The notes beneath the pieces were generated by a model, which was not told the origin of the DNA, did not search any database, and worked only from the letters and a program-made list of their open reading frames with translations. A DNA stretch of 64,000 nucleotides from Anas platyrhynchos (lineage: Eukaryota; Chordata; Aves; Anseriformes; Anatidae), in assembly GCF_047663525.1 (NCBI RefSeq), contig NC_092604.1, positions 13,379,501 to 13,443,500 of the forward strand, in the 5' to 3' direction. Shown in pieces: positions 52,976-62,208 of this stretch. A program made the position numbers and the translations under genes. Within the stretch, counting starts at the first letter, position 1, and each line of letters begins with the position of its first letter.

Positions 52976-53480
52976 CCTGGTTATGTCCCCTGGGATGCTG
53001 TAGCTAATTAAAACTGAGAGGCTTAAAGCATGAAACACCATTTATCACCTGCCCATCATACGAAGGGGTAGTTAGGTAATTAAGGCCTCTGTTTCTTGTA
53101 GGGAATTAGGTCAGGAATGAGGCAGAGTGCTTCCTAAACTCATCTCACCAGGGACAGCTGCTACTGCACTTCTGGAGCTGATAAAAACAAAGAAGAGAAT
53201 ACAGCCTCCCTTCGCAGCTGCTTCAGGTGGAGCAGGCAGGGCTGTGCCAAAAGAAGCAAGGCCCAGACTCTGCACTGCAAACAATGCTCCTACCTGGGCT
53301 GCTCCGAACTGCTGCTTGAGATGACGCTGGTTTGAATAGCTGCACCTTTAGTAATTTAATGCCAAACTTTGTAAGGAAGTGGAGAGCAGAGCACTCTTGT
53401 AGAGGCGGGCCCTTTGCTTAGAATTGCTGTACTGGTTTTGGATGTGTCACACTTAGGATTAAGCCAAAAATACGTTACTA
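52976..53480. other. Short gap between convergent GOLGA1 and ARPC5L 3' ends
   Basis: No gene is seen. The stretch is mixed composition, with a 65-codon open frame at 53127-53324 that has no recognisable similarity. It probably serves only as the termination zone for both genes. Confidence 0.4.
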
Positions 53481-53995
53481 AACTTGTATGATCCAAGAAC
53501 TTTATTAACGCAGCAGGCACTTTACAATGAAACCAACCCCACAGCCCAACTAGTCCTTTGACCACATACATCTGTATGTGTGCACACACAAAACCATCTT
53601 TCTAGTAACCACTTCTCCCATTCATAAGCTGTCAGAATCTTGCATCCGCTAAGGCCCTCTTAACTAAGCAGCACAGCCAGGATCTGCTATCACCACACTT
53701 AAATTAAGCAGCATCTGAGAACACCTGCTCACTTACAGTAACAGCAGGCAGGAGGTTGCCTTCTCTCTGCCTTTTAAAGGGAGCAGGAGAATGTCTTGGC
53801 TCCTGTATTTGGTGGTCAGAATATACAGGAATGCCTTTGTACTTTCCCCACCTTTAAGGTTAAAAGCATTCCAAGAGGAGGTTCCTGGAGTAGTTCAGTA
53901 GATTGCAATCTCTAATGAGGATGGACTGGTGTTGTTTCAGCTAATTCCTTCTTCTGGGTCCAAAACTGATCGTCATCATGGTTCGTTAACAGTCT
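53481..53995 (-). other. ARPC5L: Probable ARPC5L 3' UTR
   Basis: Minus-strand sequence after the ARPC5L stop (53996-53998), running to just past a minus-strand AATAAA at 53501-53506. The cleavage site would fall near 53481-53490. The UTR would be about 500 nt. Confidence 0.6.
53501..53506 (-). terminator. ARPC5L: ARPC5L poly(A) signal AATAAA
   Basis: Canonical AATAAA on the minus strand (TTTATT on plus), followed by a GTTCTTGG and GT-rich context. It is the first canonical hexamer I found downstream of the ARPC5L stop. Confidence 0.65.
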
Positions 53996-56005
53996 TTAAA
54001 CAGTCTTTCTTGCAGTAAGAACTCTTACTATGGCACCTAGTCCACCTACTGCTAGTGCCTGTGGGGATGGGAAAGGAGAGAGGCGTTACTCCCAGTCACA
54101 CAGCCAGCCCCCGTGCAGGCACTGCAGGCATTTGAAAGTTCCTCTGAGACCCCAAACCGCGCTGTTCTCTGCAGGCTGGGCAGCGTTCTCTCGGTGCAGT
54201 GTTCCATCACACACACCGTGCGCATCCCTCGCTTAACTCACGCAGCTGCCTCCAGGCTAAGCAAGCAGTGCCAAGAGGCAGGGCAAAGGCAAAGTTTTAA
54301 ATACTGCCCAGCCTACTTCTGCCTCACCTTGTTCCTTTCAAAACAAGAAGGAAGAGATGCTTACAGGTGGCCACACGCTCTGAGCACTGACTTCTTTCCA
54401 GTCAGGACAGTGTTGTGTAATGTTACACACTGGGAGCACCAACCCACGGTTACCCAAAAACAGGCTCCAGTAGAAAGAACAACAAAAAACAAGTCAAGCA
54501 GAAACTTGTTCCTTCCCGAGAACCTTCCTCTTCCTCCTCCTCCCCTGTCACTGTTCTGTGAGGCTTGCGACAGCTGCTAATGGCTGGAGTCACCATTACA
54601 TCTCTTCTGCCTGAACATAACACAGGAAGGCAGCGTGCTTTTGGGAAATGCCACGGGCCTCAGCAGCAGGCTGTGCCACGGCGCAGGCAGCTCCCTGAAC
54701 TGCAGCATTCCTGCGGGTTGTCTTCCCTAGGAGAGGTGCTGGCAGCCAGTGCTGCGGCTAAAACCTGTGCAGCTGGGGGCGTCTGAAGTAGTTGCAGTAG
54801 CGTCCGCAGAACACTTGCTGCAGGTGCCTCGCCCAGCACAAAAACCCGTCAGCTGTCAGCACTCCTGGTCCTCCCTGTGCCCTCCCCTACCTCGCTACGA
54901 GCAACTCACAGGAACAGCCGGCAGCACCACTACGGCTGCCACCAGAATCCTTCCAGAGATGGCAGAAGCCCTCACTGCACAAACAAGGCAGGCTCACGAG
55001 ATCCCAGTGAGCTGGGTCTGTGTGCTGGAAGCACCCGGCTGATGGCAGGGGCCAGACCTGAGCCCCCCCAGCCACACACTCAGCTACAGGAAATCAGCAG
55101 AACTTCTCCTCCCAGGGGCTGTCCCTGGCGGTGCCGTGCTGACCGCGGCTGTGCCAAGAGGGCACCGGCGGGGACACCTACCTTTTCGTGCCATTGGAGT
55201 AATATTGCACTGCTATTTTCTGTTGGCTTTTCGAATCCTTTATAAATATACTTCATTAACAAGTCAATGCCATTTCCGTCTAAGGAGTTCACCGCTTCTT
55301 CTATCTCACTGCTTTTAAAAGCCATGAGCACTTTGAGCATGGTTCCCTGCGCCTGCTCCTGCAAAGGGAAGGAAAACGACATCAGAGCCGGGCGCAGTCC
55401 CCACACCGTGCTGGGTGCGCTCAGGGGCGCAGCGGCTGCACTGGAGGGCGGTTTGATTGTTTGTTGTGCCGAGCAGGCGAACGTCCTTCACTTGACACAG
55501 GGAGAAGGCAGAAGGGGAGGCCTTTCAAAGCGGGCGTTTTGGTGCTGTTTTCTCAGAGGAGCCACCAGAGCGAGCTGCCCGCTGAGCTGCACCAACCCCC
55601 GCGCGTTACGCACGGTTTGCTTGCTGTGCTCCCCCTGAGCCTCCCGGCCACCCATCTGGGCACGGCCGCCCTTCCTTTCCCCTTCCCTCCCCTCCCCTCC
55701 CCACCGTCCCCCCCCTCACCTTGGTGTCGGGGCTGGCTGCCAGGCGCGGGGCGCTGCGCAGGGCGGCGTGCAGGGCCCTGAGCGCGTCCCCCCTGCGGCG
55801 CTGCGAGTCAAGGAGCGCAACGGGCGCGGCGCCGGCCCCCCCCCGCCCCCCGCCGCCAAGGATACCGCCGCAGCAGCGCCTCCGCCTCGGGGCCGGGCTC
55901 GGGCTCTGCCGGCGGCGCCTCCTCGGGCTCGTCCTCGAAGCGGCTCCCGTCGAAGCGCTCCACGTCCAGGCGGCGGAAGCGCGACGACAGCGTGCTCCGC
56001 GCCAT
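53996..56005 (-). CDS. ARPC5L: ARPC5L, Arp2/3 complex subunit 5-like protein (complete, 4 exons)
   Basis: This is an alternative p16 subunit of the Arp2/3 complex, which nucleates branched actin in the cytoplasm (family knowledge). Exons in transcription order: 56005-55866, 55792-55720, 55358-55182, 54058-53996. Phases join to 150 residues (human 153). The start [12 protein letters not shown] identifies the -L paralogue rather than ARPC5. Residues about 20-45 are acidic, Pro/Glu-rich. The helical core contains [20 protein letters not shown] and LLQWHEKALAVGG, and the C-terminus RVLTARKTV is the family signature. Intron 1 is only 73 bp (55793-55865), with GTATCC donor and CGCCGCAG acceptor. 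Residues about 60-71, encoded by exon 2, diverge from the PVNTK/PINTK segment I recall in human paralogues. ARPC5L lies tail-to-tail with GOLGA1 as in human, but sits directly downstream of PPP6C, unlike the human order I recall. Confidence 0.94.
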
Positions 56006-56006
56006 G

Positions 56007-56133
56007 CCGGAACCGGAACCGGGACCCGCCGGAACCGGAACCCGCCCGCCGGAAACGGAACCGGAACCGCCCCCTGGGACCGGCAGCCGGAACCGGAATC
56101 GGAACCCGGACCGGGACCGGGACCGGGACCCAG
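56007..56133 (-). promoter_or_regulatory. ARPC5L: CCGGAA/CCGGGA hexamer array, ETS-type cluster upstream of ARPC5L
   Basis: Eight CCGGAA words (at 56007, 56013, 56029, 56035, 56049, 56061, 56087 and 56093), then several CCGGGA words, directly abut the ARPC5L start codon. CCGGAA is the core ETS/GABPA-binding word; on the gene strand it reads TTCCGG. The near-hexameric period suggests a GC microsatellite that either expanded from an ETS site or mimics one. The array must be largely 5' UTR or core promoter. Confidence 0.7.
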
Positions 56134-56336
56134 CCGCCGGGACCCTCCCCCCCCCCCCCCGGCCGCACGGCCCCGGTGTGAGCCCGGAGCGCCCCCGGGC
56201 AGGGCCGGGGCCGGGCCTCGCGCTCTGAAATTCCCCGGGGGGGCCGGGACCAGCCCCGGGCCGCGCCCCGGTTTCGGCGACGGAACGGGAACAGAGGCAG
56301 GAGGCAGCGTTGGGGCAGCAAAGTGCGCAATAAAAA

Positions 56337-56342
56337 TGTATT
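56337..56342 (-). terminator. PPP6C: Weak candidate PPP6C poly(A) signal AATACA
   Basis: This variant hexamer lies 15 to 20 nt after the PPP6C stop codon and is followed by TTTTTATTG. It is the only poly(A)-like word before the ARPC5L promoter. Use of it would give a 3' UTR of a few dozen nucleotides, which is abnormally short. Confidence 0.2.
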
Positions 56343-56356
56343 GGGGGGGGGGGGGC

Positions 56357-59300
56357 TCAGAGGAAGTACGGCGTGGTGGTGCGCGGCGGGATGACGCGCT
56401 CCGAGTCGGGCACGGCGCGGAACAGCTTGGGCTCCCTCGTGTTTACGTCCTTGAACACCATGATGGAGGCGATGTTCCCGCAGCGGTAGCAGTAGTTGGG
56501 GGCGGACCACACGGTCACCAGCTTCTCGTCGAACATGAACTTGTAGCCTTCGTGAACCAGCTGGTGCGCTCTGCAGATCAGCTTCAGGTTGTTGATGTGA
56601 ACAAACTGCGGGGGAAAAGGAACCTGAGCGCTCCGCACGCTGTGCCCGGCACCCACAGCCCCTGGGCAGCCCCCAGCTGCAGCCCTGCTGCACAAACCCA
56701 CCCCAGGGCTTCTCTCTTTCCCAATCCTCTATCATGTTCAGGCTGTGCAGATCCTCAGGGCAGCACAGCACCAACAGTGCCACGAGCAAACCTCTGTCTC
56801 GGTGCACACTGAGAGGGCACGCTGGGGTTCTGAACCCTCAGCAGTGCGAACCGCTCATTTCAGAGGCAGGCGGGATGCCTCAGGCTGCGCTGTCAGAGAT
56901 GTCAGCCCTTCCTCTGTGGGAAGGCCCCAGAGAACAAGGAGCAGCACAAGGATTTTGTACCATCACTGGCTCAGAAGCCTGGGAACATCAAAATGTCTGA
57001 GCCTCGAGAAGTCTGCTCGCTGCTTTGCAAAGTAACAAAAGTTACGTGAAGAATTGTTAAGGAAATGGTATCTTTGTCTTCTCCCAGCTCCTCGCCAAGT
57101 TCTCTGCGCCCTCCCCAGCAGTATGGTTGGTCTCATTGCACTGCACTTTGTAAAAGCAAGGTCAGCGCTCTGGCCTTTGGCAGTTCTCTCTCTGCCTTTA
57201 GGATCAAACAGCTGGCTCTTTTCAAGTGGGCTTAAAGGGGCAACAACAAGGCACGAGCAAACCTCCTCCTCCTCCTCAGCTTCCTTGCAGTTCCCCCACG
57301 AGGCCAGTTCCCCTTGCAGTGCCCCAGTCCACTCACCGCCAGGGTAAATGCCGAGGCAGCCCCCAAGCAGCGTGTCCCACACCCACAGTTACACGCGGCA
57401 GCACCCTCACCTCGTTCGTCACCTTGGCTCCGAACAGCCAGCCTGCCCCCCGCGGGCTGATGGCCCACGTGTCCACGTCCTCCGGGTCCGACCACACCAG
57501 GTCGCAGAAGGCGCCTTTGTGAGGAATTTCTTGATTGCGTTCGATGGTTCGGATCTGATCGAGCGTCTTGATGTCTGGAGACAGACCGCCGTGCACGCAG
57601 AGGATCTGCTCGTCTATTAACTGGGGAGAGGCACGCAAAACACTCAGTATTTCAGTCAAACCCAGCACGCTGCCGGGGTACCCCTAGCGGCCACCAGTGC
57701 TGGAGGTCGCATGTAGATGACCTGCTTGGGGGGCTCCTGGGGCGTTTACACTTACAGCTGCTATTGTGAGCATGTCAAAGACTTTGGTGCAGTACCTCCA
57801 CGCGTTAGCATTGCCGTATTTGGTTTGGCACTCATCTGTTAAATAGACAAGTTTTTCCTTCTCAGCGGAGCAGAAGTTCAGGCAGTAAGGTCAGAGGCAA
57901 CACAACAGAACTTGGAAAGTCAGGCGTACAACAAAAACACACAACACAAACCCGAGCAGCCAGCAAGCAAACAAAACCCCGGTCAGGAGCAGCAGCAGTG
58001 GATCCAGCAGCGGGGAGCAGCCCCCGGTGCTGCAGCTCTCTGCTTGCAGAGCACCACGTGCAGACACCGGGGGCTCAAGCAGCCGACGCTTTCCCTGCTT
58101 CCCACAGACCCCTCGGCTCAAGGGCAGCTTTTGGAGCCGTACAACGTGACACTGAAGCTGGCAGACACATGTCCCTTTTGAGCTGACTGGTGAACGTTTA
58201 CTGGTGCTCTTGGTGGCAGTCACCCAGCTGGACACACGTCACAGCCCGTGCTCTCTGCTCCCTGTTGCAGGTGTTACGCTACTTCCCAGGATTTCCCAGA
58301 TTTTACCAAAGCCTCACACCACGGAACAAAATAATTTTCCAAGCAACTCAATTCCCCCAGATTTTCAAGCAGTCGTTCTGCTGCTCACTTCTTGTCCAGG
58401 GCTTTCCCAAATGGGAACTGTTGACAATAAATGAACGGCCTCCACAGCAAACTCCACACACGGACACTTTTGGTTTACACAGGGAGAGTTTCGGTAACAG
58501 CAGGGTTTGGTGCAGAACCTTTCATTCAGACACCGAAGCGCATTGCCAAACAGAAGCACAGACAGAAACACAGACACTGGAGGGAGGGGTGGGCGAGGTC
58601 TGGCCTAGAACACCTCTACTTCACGAGCACAACAACCACGTTGACAATGTTAAAGGTTTATTGAGTCCATTTCCCCCCAGTTCTGGAAAAGCCCCACGCA
58701 GTGCCGCGTTCAAAGCGGGCTCCCAAGGGAGAGGAGAGGCACTGGGTCCCGGCACGCCAACCCCCAGTCAGACAGCTTTGGGTGAGCACTTACCGTAGAA
58801 TCCATACACCTGCGTTATCTGCCTGCTCTCATGATTGCCCCGTAACAGTGTGATACGATCAGGCCACTTAGCTTTTAGTGCAAGGAGGTAAGTGAAAGTC
58901 TCGAGACTATAATAACCTCTATCTACAAAGTCACCCTGCAAGTCAAAAACACATCGGTGAACGCACAGACAGGGGCGGGGCAGGGATTCCCGACAGGAAC
59001 CCGGAGGCACCGGGCGCCCCAGGGACACCGGGTGGGTGCTGGGGCTGCCGTGCCTGCAGCAGCACCGGGAGCGGGGAGGGGCAGCAGGGGCCGCACGTAC
59101 CATGAAGATGTAGTTGGTGTCCGGCACCTGCCCGCCGGTCCGGAACAGCTCGCACAGGTCATAGAACTGCGGGGAGGGCGCGGGGCTCAGCGCGGGCAGG
59201 GGGCACCGGGCGCTGAGGCCGGCGCCGTGCGGCGCGGCGGGGCCGTTACCTGGCCGTGGATGTCGCCGCACACCGTGACGGGCGTGCAGACGGGCTGCAC

Positions 59301-59547
59301 GTTGGACTCCTCCAGCAGCAGGTCACACACGTAGTCACACAGCCGCTGCGGGGCACGGCGGGCTCGGTCAGGAGGGGCGGCGCCACCAGCCCCCAGTGCC
59401 CGGTGCCCGCCGCCGCCCCGGCCCGGTGCCCGCCCCGCTCCCGCTCCCGGTGCCCGCTCGCAGTGGCCGCACCTTGAGGTCGTTCTCGGGCAGGTACTTG
59501 CAGAGCCGCGCGATCTCCACGTACTTGTCCAGGTCCAGCGGCGCCAT
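56357..59547 (-). CDS. PPP6C: PPP6C, serine/threonine protein phosphatase 6 catalytic subunit (complete, 7 exons)
   Basis: Catalytic subunit of PP6, a PP2A-like metallophosphatase acting with SAPS and ankyrin subunits in mitosis, DNA-damage and inflammatory signalling (family knowledge). Exons in transcription order: 59547-59473, 59345-59250, 59166-59101, 58935-58794, 57835-57756, 57620-57411, 56605-56357. They give 305 residues, the same as human. Metal-binding and catalytic motifs are intact: GDIHG at 52-56, GDFVDRG at 80-86, GNHE at 112-115, HGGLSP in exon 6, and SAPNYCYR in exon 7. The tail TTTPYFL is the carboxymethylation-type C-terminus of the PP2A group. The sequence appears near-identical to human, with a few conservative changes. 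The start lies in a CpG island shared with RABEPK. The 3' end runs into ARPC5L without a standard poly(A) signal. Confidence 0.97.
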
Positions 59548-59552
59548 CTTGG
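59541..59552 (-). promoter_or_regulatory. PPP6C: YY1-type element over the PPP6C start codon
   Basis: The gene strand reads CCAAGATGGCGC, a strong match to the YY1 AAnATGGC core, with its ATG serving as the PPP6C initiator codon. YY1 elements at +10 to +60 of housekeeping genes often coincide with the start codon, so a short 5' UTR for PPP6C is implied. Confidence 0.5.
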
Positions 59553-59702
59553 CTCGGCGGCTCGGGGCCGGAAGCGGAGCGCGAAGCTTCCGGGAGGCGT
59601 CACCGAGCGGAAGCGGAAGCGGAGGGGGAGGGGAGGGGAGCGAAGCGCTTCCGGCGGCGGGCACCGGGAGGGCGGGGAGGCAGCGCCCGGCCCGGCCCCG
59701 CC
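59548..59702. promoter_or_regulatory. Bidirectional promoter of PPP6C and RABEPK
   Basis: Only 155 bp separate the two divergent start codons, all within a CpG island (about 59180-60230). Sites seen are CCGGAAG at 59568, CTTCCGG at 59587 and 59648, two GCGGAAG words at 59607 and 59613, and a GGGCGGGG Sp-type box at 59670-59677. There is no TATA box. The first two ETS-type words form an inverted pair. Both 5' UTRs must be short or overlap each other's coding exon. Confidence 0.8.
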
Positions 59703-62086
59703 ATGGGGGCGCCGCTGGAGCCCCTGGAGCCGGGGCAGCGCCCGCAGGCGGCCAAGTGGTGAGCAGCGACCCCCGGTATCCCCGACACCCCCCGGTACCC
59801 TCCCGCCGCTCAGCGCCGCCTCCCCGCAGGTACCGGCTGCGGCCTCGCGGTGCGGGGCCCAGCGGGCGCGTGGGGCCCGGCTGCCTCCTGCTGCCCGCCC
59901 GGCCCGGCCGCGTCCTGCTGCTGGGCGGCGCCGACACCGACGGCGCCTTCGCGGACGCGCACGTCCTGGAGCTGGGTGAGCGCCGGGGGCAGGGGGGCGG
60001 CGGGGCCCTCACCGGGACCCCACGGGGCCCTCACGGCGCTGACGCCGCCGGCGGTGCCCGCAGGGTCCCTGCGCTGGGCCCAGGCCGGCTGGAGCGGGCT
60101 GCGGCCGCGCTACGAGCACGCCACCTTCCTGCCCCCCTGCCGCCCTCCGCGCCTCTGGGTCTTCGGCGGCGCCGACCAGGCCGGGAACAGGAGCTGCGTG
60201 CAGGCGCTGGACCCCGGTGAGTGACCGGCACCGGCAGGGCTGGGGGACTGGGGCTGTGGGCTGGTGGCAGCCCCGGCAGCCCCCCGGCTCAGGCCCGGGG
60301 GTGTTCTCCGTTCCCACCCCCCTGCTGTGTTGCTTTCTTGATGAAACGTCTCAATCAGAAACAGGAACCTGGGAGAGTCCTGCGGTGGCTGGCACCCCGC
60401 CACTGCCCAGGACGTTCCACACATCCTTGGCAGCTGTCGGGGACCGCCTGTACGTCTTCGGAGGGGGAGACAAGGGAGCAGAACCTGTCCAAGACCAGCA
60501 GCTTCATGTGTTCGACACAGGTACCTCTGGGCTGTTGTCAGAGGGTGGAAATGAGCAGCCTCTGGGCTGCAGGTCTGCGTTCTGAGCTCCTCAAGGATAC
60601 ACGAATACTGGGATCCTGCCTTGGCTGCCAGCTTAAGTGGGTGGACAGGGGTTGTTTGCTGCTCTGATCTTTGTACTGGAACTGGGAGTTTGGACCAAAA
60701 TAGCAATGGGATGGCAGTGCCATGGGTGTTCTCGCCCAGTCTTATTGCTCTGTTCACTCCTCTGGCCCCGCATGCAGCAAAGGAAGGCATCAACAAGGCT
60801 GCGGCACTGCTCGTTTGGGGAGCCCCAGAGCCGTTCCCTCACACGGCTGTGCTCTGTTGCAGCCACCTGTACCTGGTCCCAGCCTGACACCCGCGGCGAT
60901 CCCCCGTCCCCCCGGCACGGGCACGTCATGGTGGCAGTCGGGACCAAACTCCTCATACACGGCGGTTTAGCTGGCGATGTTTTCTACGATGATCTGTTCT
61001 GCATTGATACAGGTAAGGATGGATGCAGGTTCCTCAGAGCAGGAGCTGTGGTGGTGCACTTTGCTCTCAGGGAGACCTTTTCACTAAAAGGTCACTGCAG
61101 TGTGGTGGGCAGGGAAGGTGAGGTCTGTGTGCTGCCACATCTTGCTCAGCTTGGCTCTGCTGCTTTTCGCAGAGTAGTACCGAGTAGTCTGCAGCTGGCT
61201 TTGCTTTCTCTTTCAAACACGTAACAATTATTTCCTGAGCTCAGAAAAGCAAAACCTACAGGAACCCTTTTTAAAATAAAGGAAAACTATGATTTGGGGT
61301 AGTTGAAAACTATGATTTGGGGTAGCCATGAAATATTTCAGTCCTGCTGAGCATTACTATTTTTGTGTTGTTTTCCTCCCACAGCAGACCTGACGTGGGT
61401 TAAGATACGAGCCAGCGGTGATGTCCCTGGGGGACGGGCGTCGCACGCCTCAGCAGTGCTCAGGGACCACGTGTACATCTTCGGGGGCATGGGCCCGGCC
61501 GGGGCCCTGGACACCACGCACAAATACCACATGGGTAGGGAGAGCTCAGGGCGTGGCAGTAAATGCAGTGTCTGCAAACAGCCCTCCGTTCCCGGGCTTC
61601 ATCTTCTCTGCAGTCGGTGTCATTGCCCTGGGGCTGTACCAGCACGAGGCCAAACGCTGCGGCTGCCTCTCTCTGCTGGTTTTTAGGGCTGTGTAATGGT
61701 GCAGACTGGTCCACGGTGATGGCACCGCTCCAGCAACGCTTCTCTGAGTCCAAAGCACTGTTTATGCTGTGATCGCCTCTCTTTGCTCTGCAGGGGAGCA
61801 GCGGTGGACGCTCCTGCGCTTTGAGTCCCCACTGCCCGCTGGGAGGTTGGACCACGCCATGTGCGTCATCCCCTGGCGCGCCCCTGGCAGCCCTGGCGCT
61901 GTGGGAGAGGAAGCCGAAGAGGAGCCGGCGGGGGGCAAGGCTGACCTCCTGCTGGGGAGCCAGGAGGAGGAGGAGGAGGAGCAGGGCTGTGGGGAGGACC
62001 CAGCGCTGCATCTGCTGTTTGTGTTTGGGGGAATGGACACGCAAGGGGAGATGTTCAGGGACTGCCTGGTGACCCTGATCGAGTAG
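59703..62086 (+). CDS. RABEPK: RABEPK, Rab9 effector protein with kelch motifs (complete, 7 exons)
   Basis: RABEPK (p40) binds Rab9-GTP and supports late endosome-to-TGN transport (family knowledge). Exons: 59703-59758, 59830-59975, 60064-60216, 60359-60520, 60863-61012, 61385-61534, 61794-62086. They give 369 residues, or 368 if exon 6 starts at 61388 (tandem CAGCAG acceptor); human has 372. Six kelch blades are marked by LLLGGAD (about 48-54), WVFGGAD (about 100), YVFGGGD (about 151), IHGGLAG (about 205), YIFGGMG (about 254) and FVFGGMD (about 350). Linker words such as RYEHAT, RTFHTS, RHGHVM and RLDHAM sit at the expected places. An acidic insert before the last blade holds six GAG codons (61964-61981). 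Introns 1 and 2 are 71 and 88 bp. The start is chosen by the ATG in CGCCATGGG context and by fit to the human length. Confidence 0.95.
61282..61325 (+). repeat. 23-bp tandem duplication in RABEPK intron 5
   Basis: GAAAACTATGATTTGGGGTAG recurs at a 23-base period, with two copies and no mismatch over 21 bases. It lies 60 bases upstream of the exon 6 acceptor, so it could displace the branch-point region. No functional sign is visible. Confidence 0.8.
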
Positions 62087-62160
62087 CGGGGCGGGCCCGG
62101 GAAGGTTTTGTAGCAGTGCCTGAGCAAGGCCCTGCCCTGCAATAAACACGGTGTTGCTGT
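62087..62160 (+). other. RABEPK: RABEPK 3' UTR
   Basis: A short 3' UTR is inferred from the stop (62084-62086) to about 15 bases beyond the AATAAA at 62141-62146. GU-rich sequence (GGTGTTGCTGTC) follows, as expected of a cleavage site. Confidence 0.7.
62141..62146 (+). terminator. RABEPK: RABEPK poly(A) signal AATAAA
   Basis: Canonical hexamer 55 bases after the stop codon, followed by a GT-rich downstream element. It is the only canonical signal on this strand before HSPA5. Confidence 0.8.
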
Positions 62161-62208
62161 CAGGGGTGGCTCCGTGCTCCCAGCTGGGTACAGCCGCTCT
62201 CCCTGCAC

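Larger units (their letters stand above)
56006..56356 (-). other. 351-bp spacer between PPP6C stop and ARPC5L start
   Basis: It must contain the PPP6C 3' UTR and poly(A) site as well as the ARPC5L promoter and 5' UTR. On the minus strand it opens right after the PPP6C stop with G, then C13, AATACA and a T-rich word, then GC-rich DNA. No AATAAA or ATTAAA exists on the minus strand in the spacer. AATACA (56337-56342) is the only recognised weak variant noticed. A C14 run lies at plus 56147-56160. On the plus strand an AATAAA occurs at 56329-56334. Confidence 0.7.

Noticed and set aside
54113-54580. 155-codon plus-strand open frame inside ARPC5L intron 3
   Set aside because: No coherent composition or motif, and it is antisense within an intron. 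Probably chance.
55716-56812. Two 363-codon open frames on opposite strands over ARPC5L exon 1 and the PPP6C tail
   Set aside because: They run straight through known exons, introns and the hexamer array in other frames, and their composition follows base content. Both are shadows.
59368-60220. 214- and 274-codon open frames over the PPP6C/RABEPK promoter
   Set aside because: They cross the bidirectional promoter and splice sites of both genes and have low-complexity Ala/Gly/Arg/Pro content.
60110-60796. 228-codon minus-strand open frame opposite RABEPK exons 3 and 4
   Set aside because: Antisense to conserved kelch exons, with no family likeness; it mirrors the codon constraint of RABEPK.
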